Source: Pirellula staleyi DSM 6068 (GTDB lineage Bacteria > Planctomycetota > Planctomycetia > Pirellulales > Pirellulaceae). From it: a DNA stretch of 41,963 nucleotides. Position 1 is the first letter of the stretch; each line of letters begins with the position of its first letter. This document shows, piece by piece, positions 36,346 through 41,963 of the stretch. Below the pieces are notes generated by a model, which saw nothing but the letters and a program-made list of their open reading frames with translations, searched no databases and had not been told where the DNA came from. A program made the position numbers and the translations under genes. Where the stretch lies: contig CAMDKL010000037.1 in NCBI GenBank assembly GCA_945900945.1, positions 1-41,963 on the forward strand, read 5' to 3'.

Positions 36346-37344
36346 ATGCTAATTCATTGTGCACGCAAAACACGTCGAGGATTTACTCTGGTTGAACTGT
36401 TGGTGGTAATTGCCATCATCGGAATTCTTGTTGGGCTACTGTTGCCAGCTGTTCAGGCTGCCCGCGAGGCCGCGAGACGTATGCAGTGCAGCAACAACCT
36501 AAAGCAATTGGGACTTGCACTGCAGAACTACATGGACACTTCGAAGAAGACACCGTATGCCAGCAACTTCGTCGACTCAATCCCTCAGTGCGGTAATTTC
36601 GCAACGATAGGTACGCCACACCAGAGCGGAAACATACTACTGCTGCCGTATCTTGAGCTCGGCAATATTTTGACTCAGATCAATGTCAATCAATCGATCG
36701 ATACAGGCGCCAATCGAACTTTCTTAACTGGCAAGTTTATTCCAGCCTTTACGTGTCCGAGTAACGCGCTAGCAGGAACTGGGTTAAATGCGGCCGGCGG
36801 AAACTTTAGCGGTTTCAATGGACCGGTTCAGGAGGGGATGTATCGATTCAGCGGCGGGTCCATGAACAACTCCATGGTAAATACTCGCGACTGCACAGTA
36901 GCCGCAAATAGCTTTTGCTTGAATGCAGATGGGGGAATCAATGGCGGCTGGACCTGTGTTCACACCAATCCGGGTGCAATACGCGGTGTGTTTGCACGAG
37001 GTCCAGCTAGTGTTGGTTTTCAAAATATCACGGACGGAACTAGCAATACGATCATGATGGGAGAGACGAAGCCACATTATTCTGAGTTTGGTGCGTTATG
37101 GACTTGGAACGTTCCAACAACACTTTTCTCCCTGAAGCTCAATAGCACGTTTTTGAAGAATGCAGAAAAAACCAAAACGGTGAGCTGGCTAAATGCACAA
37201 GGCCACGCGAGCTACCATACAGGCGGAGTTCAATTCGTTTTTGCTGATGGGTCAGTAAGATTTCTGTCTGAATCTATCGATTACCCAACGTATTGCCTTT
37301 TGGGTGATCGTGCTGATGGACAAGTGATCCAGAACGTGGAGTAA
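36346..37344 (+). CDS. DUF1559 prepilin-like protein
   Basis: A classic planctomycete DUF1559 protein of 332 aa. The N terminus is a type IV prepilin leader, RRGFTLVELLVVIAIIGILV, with cleavage expected after the Gly before FTLVE, followed by the LLLPAVQAAREAARRMQCSN segment. The C terminus carries the H-X9-DG motif (HTGGVQFVFADGSVRF). The mature protein is expected to be a pseudopilin anchored through its hydrophobic helix; the role of this large family is not known. The start ATG at 36346 is preceded by a weak GAG. The lipoprotein gene follows 59 bp downstream, an arrangement commonly seen with DUF1559 genes. Confidence 0.95.
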   Translation: MLIHCARKTRRGFTLVELLVVIAIIGILVGLLLPAVQAAREAARRMQCSNNLKQLGLALQNYMDTSKKTPYASNFVDSIPQCGNFATIGTPHQSGNILLLPYLELGNILTQINVNQSIDTGANRTFLTGKFIPAFTCPSNALAGTGLNAAGGNFSGFNGPVQEGMYRFSGGSMNNSMVNTRDCTVAANSFCLNADGGINGGWTCVHTNPGAIRGVFARGPASVGFQNITDGTSNTIMMGETKPHYSEFGALWTWNVPTTLFSLKLNSTFLKNAEKTKTVSWLNAQGHASYHTGGVQFVFADGSVRFLSESIDYPTYCLLGDRADGQVIQNVE

Positions 37345-37403
37345 CCGGCTAGACGAATGCAACTTTTCTCAAGTATTAAAACGACTTTTATAGGATTCCA
37401 GAG

Positions 37404-37832
37404 ATGAGCTTTAGATGGATAGCCGTATCAATTGCGATGCTGCTGGTGTTTTCCGGTTGTGGAAACAACGGAGGAAGAGTCGTTGTTATTGGTGTAGTCA
37501 CATTCGATGGTAAGCCACTCGAGGACGGAAGCGTGGTTTTCAGTGGAGAGAAAGGGGCCGCGGGTGTTGGAAAAGTCGTCAACGGTAACTTCTCGTTGAG
37601 CGAGTCGGGGGAACAGCCAGGAGTACAACCTGGCAGTTATACCGTCTTAGTTCAATCGTGGTTCGAAGAGCTTGGTTCGGTCCAGCCTAACGGAAGTTTT
37701 TCGCCAGGAAAGCCACGTATCCCATTGAGTTATATGGATGCAAAAAAATCCGGGTTGACGGCCGAAGTTAAGTCTGGTCAAACGAATAAATTCACGTTTG
37801 ATCTTTCTTCAAAACACGGCGAAAAAAAGTAG
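37404..37832 (+). CDS. Lipoprotein with carboxypeptidase-regulatory-like domain
   Basis: A 142-aa protein with a lipoprotein signal sequence (lipobox FSGC, Cys19). The mature part is a single transthyretin-like beta sandwich, recognisable from VTFDGKPLEDGSVVFSG, the turn VNGNFSLSESG, and GVQPGSYTVLVQSW. Small lipoproteins of this form are abundant in planctomycetes and are often encoded next to DUF1559 genes, as here. The function is unknown; surface or periplasmic association with the DUF1559 protein is inferred from context. Confidence 0.85.
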   Translation: MSFRWIAVSIAMLLVFSGCGNNGGRVVVIGVVTFDGKPLEDGSVVFSGEKGAAGVGKVVNGNFSLSESGEQPGVQPGSYTVLVQSWFEELGSVQPNGSFSPGKPRIPLSYMDAKKSGLTAEVKSGQTNKFTFDLSSKHGEKK

Positions 37833-37971
37833 TGATTTGATACTTCTCGGCGATCACCATTACCTTGCGCAAGCATCCGTCCTTCCAAGACCCTTCTGCG
37901 ATTTCCACAAGGTGGTGCGTAGCGGCTAGATTCCAGAATTCGGCAGGATGCATGGCTACTTCATCAACTGT

Positions 37972-38023
37972 GGAAAGCGTCGTACTCCTCCAGAATCGGC
38001 CTAGCAGCAACCTCGCAGCTACC
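37972..38023. repeat. Dispersed repeat, copy 2
   Basis: A 52-bp copy of the element at 34942-34994 (three substitutions and one single-base gap). Both copies lie near a TCATCAACTG string (35032 and 37961), so the related region may be longer than the core. The surrounding 37833-38195 stretch shows no gene. Confidence 0.7.
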
Positions 38024-38195
38024 ACATTCCGACATTCCGAACACCTCGTGGTATCGGTACTGAATACGCCTTTTTTTGGGTTGTCTCCAAAATCACTGTC
38101 GGTTCCGAACGCTATTTGGGCATTTATTAATCAGCACGTTGTTATCGGGTATGATCGTGGTGGATCGAACCTACCGAACCCAAACGAGTTGACTC

Positions 38196-38883
38196 ATGCC
38201 CGACATTTTAGACATTTTAGGCTTTTATCGCTGTTGTATTCATTGTCCCCCTCGTAATCGTATTATCGATTTTGGAAGAGAAGCGGGCAGAAAAGAAGCG
38301 TCGCGATCAGGCTGAGCGGTTGGGCATCGAGTGCCACAAGCAGCTTGTCCCTGCGGATCAAGCGATGTTCGCCAAATTCGCTTTGGCGTCGCGTGGACGC
38401 AAGCAGTTGGCTTCAAAAGCTCTTGTCGCTGACTCGGGCGATTTAAGGATGGTCATTTTTGACTTTCGTTACATAGTCGGCAGTGGTAGGGGGACAAGGG
38501 AATACAAACAAACGTGCGTCATGGCCCAGTCGGATCTGCTTTCCATTCCAGCATTTGAGATCAGCCCCGAGGGCATGCTCCAGAAAATTGCTGGTCTCTT
38601 CGGTTACCAAGATATCAACTTTGATGACGACACTAACTTTGCGAAAGTGTTTGAGTTAAACGGTCCGGACGTAGACAAAATTCGTGCGTTCTTTACAGCC
38701 AAACGGCGGCAGGAAGTTCTCTGTGAGCGACAAATTATCCTCGAAGGCAACGGTGACCAATTCACCTTCCATCAAACTGGCTGTCATATGTCTAGCTTCG
38801 AAGAATTGAATAGACTGATGGAACGAGCCGTTTCGCTTTACGCAGTCATGCGTTCAGAACCCGATGGTTCGAGCTTAAACTGA
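38196..38883 (+). CDS. Membrane-anchored hypothetical protein, 5' frame break
   Basis: From 38272 (TTG) the frame encodes 203 residues beginning EEKRAEKKRRDQAERLG. Read upstream, the same frame continues into a natural transmembrane helix (AFIAVVFIVPLVIVLSIL) back to a TAG at 38218, with no start codon. One frame over, an ATG at 38196 gives MPDILDIL, which joins the helix if one G is removed near 38220. The family is a single-pass anchor followed by a soluble domain with FEISPEGMLQKIAGLFGYQD and a late DxxFAKxFELNGPD segment; I recognise this as a widespread family of unknown function. A 9-bp tandem repeat (GACATTTTA twice, 38202-38219) sits directly at the break. Confidence 0.65.
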
Positions 38884-38885
38884 AG

Positions 38886-39689
38886 TTGCCAACATTGGAC
38901 TGCGAATCGGTCGGAGCGGACGGATTCGAGTGGATCCATATCCACAGTGGGGGCGATTGCGGGACGTGCCGTTTGTTTTGCGATCATTGGGGTTCATTTT
39001 TACAACGTCGCAACTGCCGGATTCCGTCGTTCAGGTGCTCGGCATCTGGACGCATGTGGCCGGGAGGCGCGACGCCGCAATTGATCGCGAAACGGCTGTT
39101 GGTGATCCTCGATGAGTTGCAGTTGTCGCTACCTACCATCGTAGGAATAGACATGGGAGGACAACCCTCGCTCGCTTTCGCCTCGATGTATCCAGATCGC
39201 CTAAAGCAACTGGTCGTAATGAATTCGCTCGTCTTTGGCGACGAGAAAACATCCTGGGAGATTCGACTGTTGCGCAAGTTCGGATTTAATCGATTTGCAT
39301 TACGATCGCTGCCTGGACTGATTTTTCATCGGGCTGAAAAAACATTTCTAAAAAAGGGTGAACGGATCGATGAGCGATTACAATGCGACTTCTGGACAGC
39401 CTTTTCATCACCGAAAGTCCGCCGATTCATCAGCAAGATGTGTGCGGGATATCAGGGGACAATGGATCAGTTACCGAGTTTGTATGAGACGATTCGCTGC
39501 CCGACTTTGATTCTGTGGGCCGAACAGGATAAGCACTTTCCGATCGTTCAAGCGACCCGATTGCATCAGACCATTGCTAACTCCGCATTAGAGATCGTGA
39601 CAGGCGGAACCCACTGGATGCCAATCACTCGAGCCGAACAGTTGGCCGATTCCATAGCCAAATTCGATCGGTCTGCATTAGTCAAGTAA
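38886..39689 (+). CDS. Alpha/beta hydrolase, damaged N terminus
   Basis: From about residue 65 this is an alpha/beta hydrolase. It has the nucleophile elbow VGIDMGGQPS with Asp as nucleophile (as in epoxide hydrolases and haloacid or haloalkane dehalogenases, in place of Ser), a lid region, the acid strand ILWAEQDKHFPI, and the catalytic His in GGTHWMP. The first 65 residues are unlike the family: the HG oxyanion strand and the GxGxSD segment are missing, and Cys/Arg-rich sequence takes their place. The formal start is a TTG. This points to one or more indels, so the gene is probably not functional. It begins right after the previous stop and is followed by a sulfatase gene 32 bp later. Confidence 0.65.
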   Translation: MPTLDCESVGADGFEWIHIHSGGDCGTCRLFCDHWGSFLQRRNCRIPSFRCSASGRMWPGGATPQLIAKRLLVILDELQLSLPTIVGIDMGGQPSLAFASMYPDRLKQLVVMNSLVFGDEKTSWEIRLLRKFGFNRFALRSLPGLIFHRAEKTFLKKGERIDERLQCDFWTAFSSPKVRRFISKMCAGYQGTMDQLPSLYETIRCPTLILWAEQDKHFPIVQATRLHQTIANSALEIVTGGTHWMPITRAEQLADSIAKFDRSALVK

Positions 39690-39721
39690 TTTTTCAAGCG
39701 TAAGAAGAAAGAGTTTTCAAC

Positions 39722-41227
39722 GTGAAGTCCTTTCAATCGGTTTTTAGTTTTGTCTTTGGTTTGTCAATATTGTCCCTCTTACCTGTCTCTTTATTCTCCC
39801 AGGATAGCCGCGCAAAGCCGAATGTGTTGTTCATTGCGATCGATGATCAAAATGACTGGATTGGGCATTTGGGCGGGCATCCACTCGCAAAGACTCCGCA
39901 CTTGGATCGACTTGCAGAGCGAGGGACTACCTTCTTGAACGCCCATTGCCAAGCTCCGCTTTGCAATCCATCGCGCACAAGCTTAATGCTAGGGTTGCGA
40001 CCGACGACGACCGGTATCTATGGACTTGCGCCATGGTTTAGAACGCTGGATGAATGGAAAGATCGTGTTGCTTTGCCTCAACATTTCAAATCCCACGGCT
40101 ACCGGACGCTGACGACAGGCAAGGTCTACCATGGTGGGGTGGGCGGTCCTCAAAAGCAGGCAGAGGAGTTTGATGTTTGGGGCAAGGCTGGTGGAATTGG
40201 AGTGAAACCAGAAAAAAAACTAATTGGTCCCACGCCCATGGGGAATAATCCGCTCATGGATTGGGGTGTCTTTCCGCATCGCGATGAGGACAAAGGAGAC
40301 TTTCAGGTCGCGAGTTGGGCTGTCGAGCAACTCAAGTCGCTTCCAAAAGACAAACCATTCTTCTTGGCAGCTGGCTTCTTCCTGCCACATGTTCCGTGCT
40401 ATGTTACGCAAAAATGGGTTGACCTATATCCTGACGATGATAGCGTACTGCCTATCATCAAAGAGGATGATCGCGACGATACACCCAAGTTTTCATGGTA
40501 CATCCATTGGGAGCTTCCCGAGCCCAGACTGAAATGGGTTCGCGAAAATAGTCAGTGGCGGAACTTGGTGCGGAGCTATCTTGCCTCGACAAGTTTCGTT
40601 GACGCACAAATCGGTCGAATTCTTGCGGCGCTTAACGAGACCGGTCTGGCAGAAAATACGATCGTGGTCGTTTGGGGCGATCACGGTTGGCATTTGGGCG
40701 AGAAGTCGATTACGGGAAAGAACACACTTTGGGACGATGGAACTCGCGTACCCCTAATCTTTGCGGGCCCGGGAATCACTAAGAATCAACGGTGCTCGCA
40801 ACCTGCTGAATTGCTCGATATTTACCCGACGCTTATCGAATTGTGTGGCCTCACGCCGCGTAAAGATTTAGAGGGAATCACACTCCAGCCCCAATTGCAG
40901 AACGCCTACATCAAACGCGAGCGACCCGCTATCACGAGCCATAACAGGGGCAATCATGGAATCCGCAGCGAGAATTGGCGATACATTCGTTATGCCGACG
41001 ATAGCGAAGAACTCTACGATATGCAGCAGGATCCCCGCGAGTGGAACAACCTGGCCAACAATCCAAAATATGCATCCGTCATTGCTGAACATCGTTTGTG
41101 GTTGCCGAAAGTCGATGTAAGCCCCGCCAAAGGGAGCGCAAATCGTGTGCTCACCTATGACAAGTCAACGGATGAAGCGATCTGGGAAGGCAAGAAAATC
41201 CGTCGCAGCGACGCGATCCCTCAATAG
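39722..41227 (+). CDS. Exported sulfatase, iduronate-2-sulfatase-like
   Basis: A 501-aa type I sulfatase with a GTG start at 39722, preceded by purine-rich AAGAAAGAG, and a signal peptide (FSFVFGLSILSLLPVSLFSQ). Motifs are FIAIDDQNDWIG for metal binding, CNPSR as the formylglycine site (Cys codon at 39962, residue 81), TTGKVYHGG, FFLAAGFFLPHVPCYV, and VVWGDHGWHLGEKS. The DDQNDW and GKxxH forms are those of the planctomycete iduronate-2-sulfatase-like group, which differ from the two upstream sulfatases. The natural substrate is unknown; an alpha-linked 2-sulfated uronic acid is a guess by group only. It stands between the damaged hydrolase and two fragment genes. Confidence 0.92.
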   Translation: MKSFQSVFSFVFGLSILSLLPVSLFSQDSRAKPNVLFIAIDDQNDWIGHLGGHPLAKTPHLDRLAERGTTFLNAHCQAPLCNPSRTSLMLGLRPTTTGIYGLAPWFRTLDEWKDRVALPQHFKSHGYRTLTTGKVYHGGVGGPQKQAEEFDVWGKAGGIGVKPEKKLIGPTPMGNNPLMDWGVFPHRDEDKGDFQVASWAVEQLKSLPKDKPFFLAAGFFLPHVPCYVTQKWVDLYPDDDSVLPIIKEDDRDDTPKFSWYIHWELPEPRLKWVRENSQWRNLVRSYLASTSFVDAQIGRILAALNETGLAENTIVVVWGDHGWHLGEKSITGKNTLWDDGTRVPLIFAGPGITKNQRCSQPAELLDIYPTLIELCGLTPRKDLEGITLQPQLQNAYIKRERPAITSHNRGNHGIRSENWRYIRYADDSEELYDMQQDPREWNNLANNPKYASVIAEHRLWLPKVDVSPAKGSANRVLTYDKSTDEAIWEGKKIRRSDAIPQ

Positions 41228-41310
41228 AACGATCCCTCTTTCGTATCACTCCCCTGCCAGCTCGTCTGGAAGGAAGCTAAGACTCGCAATCCTCTGATAG
41301 CCTCAGAACT

Positions 41311-41616
41311 GGCGATTGGCCGATGTACAACTGCAATCTCGCAGGCTGGAGACACAACGAACACGAAACCCTTCTCAGCTGCGAGAACGCAAGCCAACTC
41401 GAATTGAAATGGATGTATCCCGCTGATGGAAGTAACCAAACAGTTAGAGTCGTACACACCACTCCCTCTGTTGTAGATGGCGAAGTCTATTTTGGTACCG
41501 TGACCTTTCCCGCTTTCTATAAGCTTGCAAAAGACGGTTCACTTCTTTCGGTTTTTCGCAATCCAAACCAGAAGACGGAAGTGCCTCCAACAAAGGGTGC
41601 TACAATATACCGGTAG
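41311..41616 (+). pseudogene. N-terminal fragment of a PQQ-type beta-propeller protein
   Basis: In frame with the ATG at 41323, sequence just upstream reads GDWPMYNCNLAGWRHNE, the usual opening of PQQ-binding-like beta-propeller proteins (normally GDWPMYxxDxAGTRxN). The first blade follows (LELKWMYP, TTPSVVDGEVYFGT, FYKLAKDGSLLSVFRNP). The frame ends after about 100 codons, while the full protein has seven or eight blades. There is no start with a signal peptide. It is a remnant with its C-terminal part missing. Confidence 0.65.
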
Positions 41617-41658
41617 CTTGCGTTGCTTTGGACTGCCTGTCGAAAATGGAATGTCGAA

Positions 41659-41934
41659 ATGACGAACACAGTGACTGATTTGATCCCTGCGTCAACTTCG
41701 GCTTCATCACGCCGACATGATCTCGATGCGTTGCGCTCTTTCGCCATGCTACTAGGAATCATGCTGCACGGCATTATATCGTTCATTCCAAGCTTTGGTG
41801 TCATCTGGGCGGTAAAGGATTCTCAAGCTAGTCCATGGTACGGCGTGCTGCTCTCTTTTAGCCTCGTCAGCAGAATCTGTGGGTGGTTTTTGGCTCAGGC
41901 AGATTCCCAAGCTGGTGATATAACGCTGTTTTAA
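41659..41934 (+). pseudogene. N-terminal fragment of an acyltransferase-3-like membrane protein
   Basis: From the ATG at 41659 the frame reads to RRHDLDALRSFAMLLGIMLHG, the characteristic first membrane helix of acyltransferase-3/glucan-modifying (MdoC-like) proteins. A second region VIWAVKDSQASPWYGVLLSF leads to where the next conserved helix should be. The sequence then becomes unrelated (LAQADSQAGDITLF) and stops at 41934. Intact members have about ten helices. It is most likely a truncated remnant. The window ends 29 bp later. Confidence 0.6.
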
Positions 41935-41963
41935 TGGTTTCGTACTCCTTGAAACCGTATGCT

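Noticed and set aside
37792-38025. 77-codon minus-strand gene near repeat copy 2
   Set aside because: It overlaps the lipoprotein gene end and the dispersed repeat and has no ribosome binding site or motif.
1-41963. tRNA, rRNA or CRISPR array
   Set aside because: No cloverleaf with a recognisable T-loop, no rRNA-like sequence and no regularly spaced direct repeats were found by reading.

Overview
The window looks like a chromosome segment of a planctomycete, most likely of the Pirellulaceae type. The evidence is family content. A giant surface protein carries the planctomycete LEPR-XLL-like export motif (here LETRALLAG) and a dockerin. There are several formylglycine sulfatases, a DUF1559 prepilin-like protein with an H-X9-DG tail, and a short lipoprotein of the kind often found beside DUF1559 genes. 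GC content looks moderate throughout, apart from a small GC-rich patch near 34.6-34.9 kb.

Layout. 1-2.4 kb (+): the end of an unrecognised protein gene, overlapping an FAD/NAD(P)-type oxidoreductase by ATGA. 2.4-5.6 kb (-): a likely four-gene operon of MarR regulator, CPA2 cation/proton antiporter, S-adenosylmethionine decarboxylase and GNAT acetyltransferase, with a palindromic candidate operator just upstream of the MarR start. 5.7-8.9 kb (+): a leader region with two hairpins and a possible 28-codon leader ORF, then rpe, a histidine-phosphatase-like protein whose two catalytic histidines are both proline, accD, and a membrane-anchored protein. 8.9-9.6 kb: a structured non-coding stretch.

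9.6-29.9 kb (+): one giant gene of about 6,750 codons that is now split into three reading frames. The first break coincides with a TCAA tetranucleotide repeat; loss of one repeat unit would restore the frame. The second needs a single base near 22,988. The encoded protein is a beta-strand-repeat adhesin-like polypeptide followed by an unusual L-type-lectin-like array, a glycine/aspartate (RTX-like) stretch and a dockerin pair. In the lectin array, three N-terminal half-domains are followed by three C-terminal half-domains, an order best explained by nested insertion. Two exported sulfatases follow directly, suggesting a role in binding and desulfating sulfated polysaccharide.

33.2-42 kb: a region of decay and turnover. 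It holds an IS66-type TnpA remnant, a C-terminal sulfatase fragment, a 5'-damaged alpha/beta hydrolase, an N-terminal fragment of a PQQ beta-propeller protein, an N-terminal fragment of an acyltransferase-type membrane protein, and three copies of a short dispersed repeat. Between these lie apparently intact genes: an exported NTF2-like protein, a cupin, the DUF1559 protein with its lipoprotein, a membrane-anchored protein with a 5' frame break, and a third sulfatase.

The three frame breaks may be biological (phase variation or decay) or sequence errors; this cannot be decided from the sequence alone. I saw no tRNA, rRNA or CRISPR array. All family assignments were made by reading motifs, without database searches.
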